Assembly (NCBI GenBank): GCA_023416275.1
Contig: JAEZIB010000029.1
Coordinates: 1 to 64,000, forward strand
DNA from: Bacillota bacterium
GTDB lineage: Bacteria; Bacillota; Clostridia; Acetivibrionales; DSM-1351
Reading direction: 5' to 3'
DNA: 64,000 bases
Positions 7,901 through 15,345 of this stretch are shown here, one piece after another (position 1 is the stretch's first letter; each line of letters opens with the position of its first letter). The position numbers were made by a program, and so were the translations under genes. Under the pieces are notes generated by a model. It was not told where the DNA came from. It saw only the letters and a program-made list of their open reading frames with translations, and searched no databases.

Positions 7901-9169
7901 TTGCTAGCTGGTGAAAAGCTTGTATATTCTAATAATTGTAAAGTTCTTATAAAAGGCGAAAGAGTGATTCTTGCTAATAGGAACTCTGGTCTATGGATTA
8001 AGATTTCCAAGCAATGCTATGATATTTTAAATAAGGCAATAGAGTATAATTTATCTCAAAAGGATTTAATAGATAATATACAAGAAAAAGAGGATAAGGA
8101 GTACTTCAGTACCCTCCTTCAGAAGATAGATGAGCTTGATGTTTTATCTCATATAGATGAGAAAGAAGGCTATATGGATATTCAGCTTGAACAAGTATAT
8201 TTTTCTTTGACGCACAGGTGTAACTTGAATTGTATTCACTGTTCAGTAGATGCAAAAAATTTATTAGAGGATGATTTTTTTAATACTAAACAGATTAAAG
8301 ATATTATTGATAAAATAGTAGAATGCAATCCAAAAGCCATTATTTTTACAGGTGGAGAACCTCTTGTAAGAAAAGACTTCCTGGAAATTCTAAAATATAC
8401 ATCTCAAAAATATACTGGTACAATTTCTCTAATGACGAATGGTACTCTTATAAATGACGAAAATGTGCATGATTTAATTGGATATATTCAAAATATTGAT
8501 ATTAGTATAGATGGTATAGATGAGGAGACTTGTTCTTTAGTCAGGGGAAAAGGTGTATATAGTAAGGTGATAGAGAGTGTAAAATTACTGCAAAGGAATG
8601 GTTTTTCAAAGATTTCTCTATCTATGGTTTTTGGTGAAAATAATTATTATTTAAAAACAGAATTTTTGAATCAAAATAAAATTTTAGGTACAAGAGCAGT
8701 GCCCAGAGTTTTTACAGCTATAGGCAGAGGAGAAAAAAGCAAAGAATTTTTCCTAAATAAAAATGGCGATAGTGATAAAGAAAAAGAAAATAATAATCTC
8801 ACTGAAATAAAAAAGACAATACATAGTTGTTCTTGTGGTGCGGGTTATAAAGAGATACTAATAAACTACGATGGATCTATATATCCATGTAATTTATTGA
8901 CAGGTGATAAATATAAAATATGTAATGTCAATGATATCGGCAGCATAAAAGACTTCTTCACAAATATCAATTTAAGAAAATCCAATGCATTTCACAACTT
9001 AAACTGCATCCAACCTGATATTTTTGATAGATGTAAAAATTGCAATGTAAATATTTTTTGTTGGACTTGCTTACATGAGCTGGACTTAATTAAAGAAAAT
9101 TGTGATCGTTTTGACAATAGATGCGCATATATGAAAGAAGTTTTAGATGAGATTGTTTGGAAAGCATAA
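7901..9169 (+). CDS. Radical SAM peptide maturase with N-terminal RRE/PqqD-like domain (module A)
   Basis: TTG start with TGGAGG eight bases upstream. Residues ~1-90 look like a PqqD/RRE-type leader-binding domain (VILANRNSGLWIKIS, then helices). The radical SAM core follows with Cys107, Cys111 and Cys114 (CNLNCIHC) binding the 4Fe-4S cluster and TGGEPL for SAM. The C-terminal third has a Cys-rich auxiliary-cluster region (CSCGAGYKE, YPCNLL, CKNCNVNIFCWTC). It is a clear paralogue of the 12902-14176 product. It probably binds the leader of precursor A and forms cross-links in the cytosol. The exact bond is unknown. Confidence 0.9.
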   Translation: MLAGEKLVYSNNCKVLIKGERVILANRNSGLWIKISKQCYDILNKAIEYNLSQKDLIDNIQEKEDKEYFSTLLQKIDELDVLSHIDEKEGYMDIQLEQVYFSLTHRCNLNCIHCSVDAKNLLEDDFFNTKQIKDIIDKIVECNPKAIIFTGGEPLVRKDFLEILKYTSQKYTGTISLMTNGTLINDENVHDLIGYIQNIDISIDGIDEETCSLVRGKGVYSKVIESVKLLQRNGFSKISLSMVFGENNYYLKTEFLNQNKILGTRAVPRVFTAIGRGEKSKEFFLNKNGDSDKEKENNNLTEIKKTIHSCSCGAGYKEILINYDGSIYPCNLLTGDKYKICNVNDIGSIKDFFTNINLRKSNAFHNLNCIQPDIFDRCKNCNVNIFCWTCLHELDLIKENCDRFDNRCAYMKEVLDEIVWKA

Positions 9170-9192
9170 TTAATTTTTAGGGGTAATTGGAT

Positions 9193-10233
9193 ATGATAGC
9201 TGCGATTTGGGTGACAACCGAATGTAATATGATGTGCAAATATTGTTATGAAGGTGACGTGAAATCTAACAGGGGTATGTCTCTTAGTACTTCAAATAAA
9301 GTAATCGAATATATATTAAAACACGTAGAAAAAACTAATGATGAGACTTTAATAGTTAATTTTCATGGAGGAGAACCTTTAATACAATTTGGCATCATAA
9401 AACACATTTGTGAAGAATTTAAATCTAAGCTCAAAGGGAGTAGTATTAAGTTAAGCTTTGGTATAACCACAAATGGAATTCTAATGAATGATGAAATAAT
9501 ACAGTATTTAAGTGATGGGTTTTCGTATTCGCTTTCTGTTAGTATTGATGGGAGTCAGGAAACCCACGATAAAAATAGATTACTTGTAAACGGCCAGGGA
9601 TCATACAGCAAAGTTATTGATAATTTCCTGAAGTTACTAAGATACTGCTCAGATGTAAGAGCAAGGATGACATTTACTCCTGAAACAGTAAATGCTCTAT
9701 ATGACAATGTTAAATTTCTTGTTGATCTTGGATTTAAAACAATAGTTCCTGTTCCTGATTACTTTAATAATAGTTGGAATATGAACTCTATGCAAATATT
9801 ATATTCTCAGTTGGAGAAAATAGCCAGGCTATTAGTTGATGAAAGAAAAACAAATACTAATTTAAGAGTTGGCATAATAGAAGAAATGTCTATAAAAAAG
9901 AAAAATGATATTTGCCGGGCTGGTTATAACACAGTAAATATTGATCCAGACGGTAACATTTACCCATGTACTTATACTGTAGGTAATGAGGAATATTTGA
10001 TTGGAAATGTCAGAGATGGTATTAATGAAAGTAAATTGCATGAGATAATTGAACTTTCAAGCATAGAAAACAAGGAATGTATTGGATGTTCGCGCTATAA
10101 TTACTGTAGTGCAACTAGATGTAAACTTATTAATAATGTTATGACAGGTGATTATCACAAACCCTCTGCAGTTCTATGTTCTGTGGAGAATATTAAGCAT
10201 AAGGCCTATAAATATTATGAGGAGCTGTTATAA
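9193..10233 (+). CDS. Radical SAM/SPASM peptide maturase, second enzyme of module A
   Basis: ATG 9193 is preferred over TTG 9187 because AGGGG (9179-9183) is too close to the TTG. The 346-residue protein starts almost at the cluster motif (Cys11, Cys15, Cys18 in CNMMCKYCYE), has HGGEPL, and ends with a SPASM-like Cys set (CRAGYNTVNI, YPCTY, CIGC, CSATRCK). It lacks an RRE domain and probably relies on the neighbouring maturase for leader binding. It is 23 bases downstream of that gene, so the two are co-transcribed. It is paralogous to the 11871-12890 product. Confidence 0.9.
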   Translation: MIAAIWVTTECNMMCKYCYEGDVKSNRGMSLSTSNKVIEYILKHVEKTNDETLIVNFHGGEPLIQFGIIKHICEEFKSKLKGSSIKLSFGITTNGILMNDEIIQYLSDGFSYSLSVSIDGSQETHDKNRLLVNGQGSYSKVIDNFLKLLRYCSDVRARMTFTPETVNALYDNVKFLVDLGFKTIVPVPDYFNNSWNMNSMQILYSQLEKIARLLVDERKTNTNLRVGIIEEMSIKKKNDICRAGYNTVNIDPDGNIYPCTYTVGNEEYLIGNVRDGINESKLHEIIELSSIENKECIGCSRYNYCSATRCKLINNVMTGDYHKPSAVLCSVENIKHKAYKYYEELL

Positions 10234-10297
10234 ATCGCATATATACTAGAATTCTTGAAAAAGCAGTGAAATGGGAATCTCTATAGCAAAAGTTTTT

Positions 10298-10367
10298 CAG
10301 AAGTTCAATGGGGATAGCCTGATGTTGAAAAATTATCAGGCTCTTCATATGCCCTTGAGGACTTCTG
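10298..10367. repeat. Extended imperfect inverted repeat between convergent modules
   Basis: CAGAAGT (10298) pairs with ACTTCTG (ending 10367). Inside, AGCCTGAT (10316-10323) pairs perfectly with ATCAGGCT (10335-10342). It lies in the 272-base gap between the converging maturase and protease genes. No T-run follows on either strand. It may be a bidirectional processing/termination hairpin or a relic end of a small mobile element. Confidence 0.45.
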
Positions 10368-10505
10368 GCCTAATATAGATAACTGCCTACGATTATACTT
10401 TCAAAATGCTACAAGACTCGCCCTGGATGCCGTGACTTACGCTTATTATGCTGGATTTCCAATCACTTAACTATACGACAGTTCGCGACTATACCAAAAA
10501 AATTA

Positions 10506-11507
10506 TTAGCATCCCCTAATCTGATCTTCAATATAATTGCATAGAGTATATATTGATAAAAAATATTGATATTCTATTTCCTTATAATTTAAATCTAAAT
10601 CGTAAAATTTAAAAACTGTCTTTATTATTTTGTAGAAATCATCTGCACCTAAAATATTTAACAGCAGATTGTTTCCTAGATTTTGTATAATATCTTCTTT
10701 TAGATTCAATTCACTTGCAATAACCTCGATGATGACTTTTATAATATTTGCAGATGCTTTTCTATTAGTGGTATCGTAATGATTTCTAAAATTATTGATG
10801 TTTCTTCCATTAATAATATCATCCTGAGTCCAGTTATTCTTAATCGAATTGAGTTCTAATATATTATTTATATCATCAAATGACATAAAAGGATTTTTTG
10901 CTAGTATATTTAATAGTACTCCTGAAAAATGCGCAGCTGCCTTACTATTACCACCAAACATTCTATAACTGCCATCTAAATTAGGAACCATAACTGGTGT
11001 TACATCTGACACACATTGTATCGGTGCTTGTTTGGAATACCAATATTCTGAATTGTTTTGCATTACAATGCTATTAATGCCTATTACACAAGGAAATGCC
11101 GCTGGATAGGAAGTATCTCTTCCATTCGTTACTGAACTAACTAAAATATAGTTTTTTTTCATTAACTGTTCACATATGTTTTCTAGCTCTTCATCATATT
11201 CATCAGTAGATAAACTTAAACATACGACTCGGGCATCTAACTCTGTAACGTACTTTAAAGCTTTCTTTAGAATAGATGTAGAACTGGCAGCGTTTTCGTT
11301 CAATACTTTCAGTATATAAAATTCTACATTTGGGCACATTCTTTCAATTATTGATGCACAAAATGTGCCATGCCCATTATCATCCTGATAATTTGCTTCT
11401 GATTCACTACTAATAAAATTTTTGCCACTCAGTATATTATTCTTAATTATATCCGAATTAACACCGCTATCTATTAAAATCAATTTATTTGTACTTCTAT
11501 CACTCAT
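10506..11507 (-). CDS. Subtilisin-like (S8) serine protease of the RiPP locus
   Basis: A 333-residue protein with the S8 triad: Asp13 (LIDSGV), His46 (NGHGT) and Ser188 (GGNSKAAAH), plus the oxyanion Asn128 (SVTNG). There is no signal peptide or pro-domain, so it is probably cytosolic. The region after residue ~210 is helical and not catalytic. It is the last gene on the minus-strand module, 160 bases after precursor B. A leader-removing role on both precursors is the natural inference. A general proteolytic role in immunity is an alternative. Confidence 0.85.
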   Translation of the reverse strand: MSDRSTNKLILIDSGVNSDIIKNNILSGKNFISSESEANYQDDNGHGTFCASIIERMCPNVEFYILKVLNENAASSTSILKKALKYVTELDARVVCLSLSTDEYDEELENICEQLMKKNYILVSSVTNGRDTSYPAAFPCVIGINSIVMQNNSEYWYSKQAPIQCVSDVTPVMVPNLDGSYRMFGGNSKAAAHFSGVLLNILAKNPFMSFDDINNILELNSIKNNWTQDDIINGRNINNFRNHYDTTNRKASANIIKVIIEVIASELNLKEDIIQNLGNNLLLNILGADDFYKIIKTVFKFYDLDLNYKEIEYQYFLSIYTLCNYIEDQIRGC

Positions 11508-11530
11508 AAAAACACATCCTAATTAAATTT

Positions 11531-11552
11531 GGGACAATGTAAACATTGTCCC
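11531..11552 (-). promoter_or_regulatory. Perfect hairpin between precursor B and protease
   Basis: GGGACAATG, loop TAAA, CATTGTCCC. It is a stable nine-base-pair stem without a U-tail. It is likely an mRNA-stabilising or partial read-through structure that sets a high precursor-to-protease ratio. Confidence 0.5.
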
Positions 11553-11560
11553 ATATTATT

Positions 11561-11857
11561 TAAAAGCGAGAGGAATAAAATTAAATTTTTAAAGCAGTTT
11601 CATTACAATTTTAACACAATATGTATCATATTTAATTATTTAAACTAAATATGAACTAGGTTTTGCTTACCACCAAGTAGATGTATTTGGTGTAAACTTA
11701 ACAACACAACCAGATGTTGAAGGATTAGCTGAAAGCCATTCAGCACAATCATCATTGCATCCTTGTCCCTTAATATCCATTACTTCCATTTTATCGGTAA
11801 TTTTGTTTATTTTTAACATGAGTTTCCCTCCTAAGTATAAATTTTCTCTCGCTTTTA
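11561..11857. repeat. 12-bp inverted repeat bracketing precursor B gene
   Basis: TAAAAGCGAGAG (11561-11572) and its exact complement CTCTCGCTTTTA (11846-11857) flank the 50-codon precursor gene. Looser similarity extends a few bases outside both arms. It may mark a cassette boundary, an invertible segment or a long-range RNA stem. Nothing comparable was seen around precursor A. Confidence 0.45.
11667..11819 (-). CDS. RiPP precursor peptide B (radical-SAM modified), 50 aa
   Basis: Read on the minus strand from ATG at 11819-11817, with TAGGAGG upstream. The leader MLKINKITDKMEVMDIKGQG is nearly that of precursor A. Cys21, Cys25 and Cys38 give the same CX3CX12C spacing, but the core (AEWLSANPSTSG and a tail ending TSTWW) is unrelated apart from Asp-Asp before the second Cys and a terminal Trp. 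It lies 51 bases downstream of the module B maturase pair and upstream of the S8 protease. A high translation rate is expected from the ribosome site. Confidence 0.8.
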   Translation of the reverse strand: MLKINKITDKMEVMDIKGQGCNDDCAEWLSANPSTSGCVVKFTPNTSTWW

Positions 11858-11870
11858 TTTTAAAATAATA

Positions 11871-12890
11871 TTAACATTGCAAAAACTTGTATTTTACATT
11901 TTCTATTGCACATATAGAAGGCATTACTGTTGTATAATTACCAGTCATTACCTTATTAATGATTTTACATCTACTGCCTGTGCAACTTTGATAATTTGAA
12001 CAACCGATACACTCTGAATTTTGGATTACAGAAATTTTGTGTATTGATTTTAGTTTTTCAATATCTAATGGGGTGGAATCCTTTACATTCCCCAAACAAA
12101 ACTCTTCGTGGTTCACTGCATAGCTACAAGGGTATATGCAGCCGTATGGCGAAATATGGAAGTTGCTGACCCCACCAGAACAAGGATTTTTTTTGAAAAA
12201 ATAGTCCTCTAAGATTGATATATGTACATCGGAAAGCTTATTGCTATTATTGTAATCTTTAACTTTATGCATTTGATTTAAAAGAAGTTCCATATGCTCA
12301 TTTGACCAATTTTTATCATAGTAATTGGGAATTGAAACAATATTTTTAAAACCAAGTTCAATGAAATGTATAATGTTATTTGACAGTTCCGCTACATTTG
12401 ATGTATCATATGTCATTCTTATTCGGATATCTGGTTTAAACGATAAAGCTTCTATAGCATTTTTAATAACTTTTTGATATGTACCTTCATCTGCCAGCGT
12501 AATTCTATTTTTATCGTTTGAACTCTCGTTTCCATCTATACTAATAGAAAAATCGTATGTCATTTTCTCACACAAATACTCACTTATTTTCCTATTTAAT
12601 AGAATTCCATTTGTTGTAATTCCAAAATGTAAATTGTTTCTATTCTGTTTGAACTTTTCTTCCAATTCCTCTATTGTGTATTTTATAAGTTCTAAATTAA
12701 TTAATGGCTCTCCACCATGAAACTGTACGATTAAACTAGAATCTTCTTGTTCTGTATACTGAGTCATCATGTATTCAATTGATTTCTGTACAGTATCCTT
12801 ATCCATACTTTGCCCATCTTTATCATTTCCCTCATAACAATACTTACATTTTAAATTGCAATTTGTGGTAACCCAAAGTCCAACTAGCAT
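11871..12890 (-). CDS. Radical SAM/SPASM peptide maturase, second enzyme of module B
   Basis: The start is ATG 12890, preceded by AGGAG; the longer TTG start at 12914 would lie inside the upstream gene and has no ribosome site. The cluster Cys residues are 11, 15 and 18 (CNLKCKYCYE), with HGGEPL following. The C-terminus has SPASM-like cysteines (PCSGG, YPCSY, CIGCSNYQSC, SRCK). It matches the 9193-10233 enzyme across its length, including VTTNC...YCYEG and the KxINxVMTG tail. It lies 11 bases downstream of its partner. It probably acts on precursor B. Confidence 0.9.
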   Translation of the reverse strand: MLVGLWVTTNCNLKCKYCYEGNDKDGQSMDKDTVQKSIEYMMTQYTEQEDSSLIVQFHGGEPLINLELIKYTIEELEEKFKQNRNNLHFGITTNGILLNRKISEYLCEKMTYDFSISIDGNESSNDKNRITLADEGTYQKVIKNAIEALSFKPDIRIRMTYDTSNVAELSNNIIHFIELGFKNIVSIPNYYDKNWSNEHMELLLNQMHKVKDYNNSNKLSDVHISILEDYFFKKNPCSGGVSNFHISPYGCIYPCSYAVNHEEFCLGNVKDSTPLDIEKLKSIHKISVIQNSECIGCSNYQSCTGSRCKIINKVMTGNYTTVMPSICAIENVKYKFLQC

Positions 12891-12901
12891 ATAGAAAACT
12901 C

Positions 12902-14176
12902 CTATTCTCCCCAAATAATTTTAGTCAAATCATGCTTTCTTTCTTTACAGCGGTCGGAAATTTCTAATTTTCTGCACTTCGCTAAATCGATGAAATGTAA
13001 GCAACTCCAGCAAAATAAATTGACATCGCAATCTTTACATTTTTCGGTCTTATCTGGATATAATTTCTGGTATGTATTATATTCTGCACAACTTTTATAT
13101 TTGCGTTCTTTAAGGTAAATATCTAAACTACTTATATTTTTTATATTGCCGAGAGAATATTCTTCTCTGGTTAATAATGCACAAGGAAAAATAAAACCTT
13201 TATAATCTATATAAATCGATTTTGTTAGTGCCCCACAATGAAAGACTTTCATTCCGTTAGTGATGTTATCGTCTTTATCAGATGAATCTTCTGGATTTTC
13301 ACTTGATAAACCGCTGTATATTTCATCTGTCTTTAGTTGCTTTTCGTTTGTTTCGCCCCTACCAATCGGACTGAAAACTCTAATAATTCCTTTTGTTCCA
13401 AGTGCATCATTTAGTTCGTAGAATTTTTTCTCGTATTTTTCTGTTTCCTTAGTTTTAACCATGGATAAAACAATATTATTAAAATTATGGTCTTTTAAAC
13501 TTTTAATGTTTTGTATTACTTTGTTAAAAACACCTTTACCTCTTATACTTGAACAGGTTTCTTCATCTATACCATCTATGCTAATATCAAGCGAATAGGC
13601 ATATTTAACTAACTCTTTTATATTTGTCTCATTAATTAGTGTAGCATTAGTCATTATAACTATTTGTCCATCATAATTCTTTGAAGTGTAGTCTAGCAAT
13701 TCCCAGAAATCTTCTCGTATAAGTGGTTCTCCACCAGTAAAAATTATTTGCTTTGGATTAACATCTATTACTTTATTTATAATGTCTTTACAATCATCGG
13801 TGTTCAAATATTCTATACCGGTAAGACCATCTGCGTCTACGCAACAATGTGTACAACTTAGATTACATCTATGTGTAATTGCAAAATTAACTTGTTCACA
13901 TTTTATATATTCTGTTTCATCTGTTTTTCCGACTACATCCAAAGCAAGCATCTGTTGGAATATTTTTGACATGTAATCTTTATCATCTGCATCTCCAATA
14001 CAATCACATAGTTGACTAAAAGACATTTTGTGTTCAATTCCTGCATTTAAAATATTCAAGCATTCTTTGCTTATTTTTGTCCATTCGCCTGTATGGATAT
14101 TAGCGATTATGGCACGATTGTTATGTTGAAGAACTCTCATATTACTCTTAAAACAGTAAATATCATTGATAGTCAT
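12902..14176 (-). CDS. Radical SAM peptide maturase with N-terminal RRE/PqqD-like domain (module B)
   Basis: A 424-residue paralogue of the 7901-9169 enzyme. Residues ~1-90 are the leader-binding-like domain (AIIANIHTGEWTKIS). The radical SAM motif is Cys104/108/111 (CNLSCTHCC), with TGGEPL after it. The C-terminal Cys-rich part includes FHCGAL, FPCALL and CKDCDVNLFCWSC. The AAGGAG site is 13 bases from ATG 14176, which is long. An in-frame ATT two codons earlier is seven bases from it, so the true start may be 6 bases upstream. First gene of the minus-strand module. Confidence 0.9.
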   Translation of the reverse strand: MTINDIYCFKSNMRVLQHNNRAIIANIHTGEWTKISKECLNILNAGIEHKMSFSQLCDCIGDADDKDYMSKIFQQMLALDVVGKTDETEYIKCEQVNFAITHRCNLSCTHCCVDADGLTGIEYLNTDDCKDIINKVIDVNPKQIIFTGGEPLIREDFWELLDYTSKNYDGQIVIMTNATLINETNIKELVKYAYSLDISIDGIDEETCSSIRGKGVFNKVIQNIKSLKDHNFNNIVLSMVKTKETEKYEKKFYELNDALGTKGIIRVFSPIGRGETNEKQLKTDEIYSGLSSENPEDSSDKDDNITNGMKVFHCGALTKSIYIDYKGFIFPCALLTREEYSLGNIKNISSLDIYLKERKYKSCAEYNTYQKLYPDKTEKCKDCDVNLFCWSCLHFIDLAKCRKLEISDRCKERKHDLTKIIWGE

Positions 14177-14776
14177 GGCAATAGCTATTCTCCTTACTTA
14201 TCTAAATTAAACTCGTAGCACTATTGATAGACTTAATAGTACCCGGATAAATTGTTGCGTATATATCTAAGCCAAATTGGTTATTAAAATTGATAGCCAA
14301 GATTTCGATTTTTGTTATCGAAATGGTTAGTATACCATTTTCAGCATTTGGTGTATGCAACATAAAAATTATGTTTCTTGAGCTATTACAAATAATTATA
14401 TTTAGGTATTAACTACAATATTTGTTACTTGTATGTAAATAATGGTTAAATTATCCTTATACATATACATTCCATAAAATTAAAATTTGGTAACACAAAT
14501 TGTAAAAAAAATAATTATTAGTTGATTACTGGTATTTGAGTGGTATAATGGTAAAAGATTGGGGGGGAGAAAACTCATTTTCAGTAAAAATATATTATTT
14601 ATATAAATAATTAATAAAATATCAATATAAATTGATATAAAAATAAAATAATTTTTTCAAAATAACTAAACTAGAGGGGAAAATAACATTAATATTACAA
14701 TATTAACCATAACAGGAGCTGAATAATTATTTATAACCAAAAAAATATAACAAGTAAACAAAATTTTTACAATTAT
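14177..14776. other. Divergent regulatory region between module B and sigma factor gene
   Basis: This 600-base, very AT-rich gap separates divergent operons. It contains a perfect ATTTCGAT/ATCGAAAT inverted repeat (14302-14324), a candidate operator for either unit. It also has a plus-strand promoter (14522-14549) and GGGGGGG and GAGGGG stretches that look like ribosome sites without an ATG start after them. No minus-strand promoter was clear by eye. Confidence 0.5.
14522..14549 (+). promoter_or_regulatory. Sigma-A-type promoter upstream of ECF sigma gene
   Basis: TTGATT (14522-14527), a 16-base spacer and TATAAT (14544-14549). This leaves an untranslated leader of about 170-220 bases before the sigma gene. 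Confidence 0.6.
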
Positions 14777-15247
14777 ATGTACAATGAGATGTATAATGAA
14801 ATAAGAATGTACGTAATGCGCTACACATTAAATGATAATAGGATAATAGATGATATAGTGCAAGAAGTTTTTATAGAGGCGTTTCTTCATATAGATAATT
14901 TAATTAAGAATGAAAATTATCGAGGTTGGATATATAATACTGCAAAGTACAAAATTAAAAAGTATAGGTATAAGGTTCATAGAATAGATAATCTTCAAAC
15001 CGATTTAGAATATATAGATAAATATATTATTAATAACACAGATACTTATGATATTGATTTTGATGAGTACAAAAAACTATTATCGGATGAAGAAAAAAAA
15101 TTACTGGTTAAACACTTTAAATACGGTTTAACATATGTTCAAATAGCAGAAGATGAAAGGATTGAAATAGGTACATGTAAAATGAGAGTGCATCGGATTA
15201 TCAAAAAATTAAGAAAACACTTATATTTATTTGATATAAATCAATAG
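14777..15247 (+). CDS. ECF-type RNA polymerase sigma factor
   Basis: A ~156-residue sigma-70 family protein. Region 2 is DDIVQEVFIEAF (near residue 25) and region 4 is LTYVQIAEDERIEIGTCKMRVHRIIKKL, a helix-turn-helix for -35 recognition. ATG 14777 has no ribosome site. The frame is open upstream to a TGA at 14720, and the homology (FYNYMYNEMYNEI) seems to continue into that part. AGGAG at 14714-14718 is seven bases from an in-frame ATT (14726), so translation may begin there. No anti-sigma gene is adjacent. It probably switches on the RiPP or immunity genes. Confidence 0.75.
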   Translation: MYNEMYNEIRMYVMRYTLNDNRIIDDIVQEVFIEAFLHIDNLIKNENYRGWIYNTAKYKIKKYRYKVHRIDNLQTDLEYIDKYIINNTDTYDIDFDEYKKLLSDEEKKLLVKHFKYGLTYVQIAEDERIEIGTCKMRVHRIIKKLRKHLYLFDINQ

Positions 15248-15345
15248 CTTTATATTCAATATATCAGATTTTATTGTAACTCGATCCACTTAAAATGTTA
15301 ATTGCTTTTATATGTAAAAAGAAAAAAAGTGAAGAGGGAGATAGT

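Noticed and set aside
7565..14176. Lanthipeptide or lasso peptide cluster
   Set aside because: No LanB/LanC/LanM, YcaO or asparagine-synthetase-like cyclase is present; the only modifying enzymes are radical SAM proteins.
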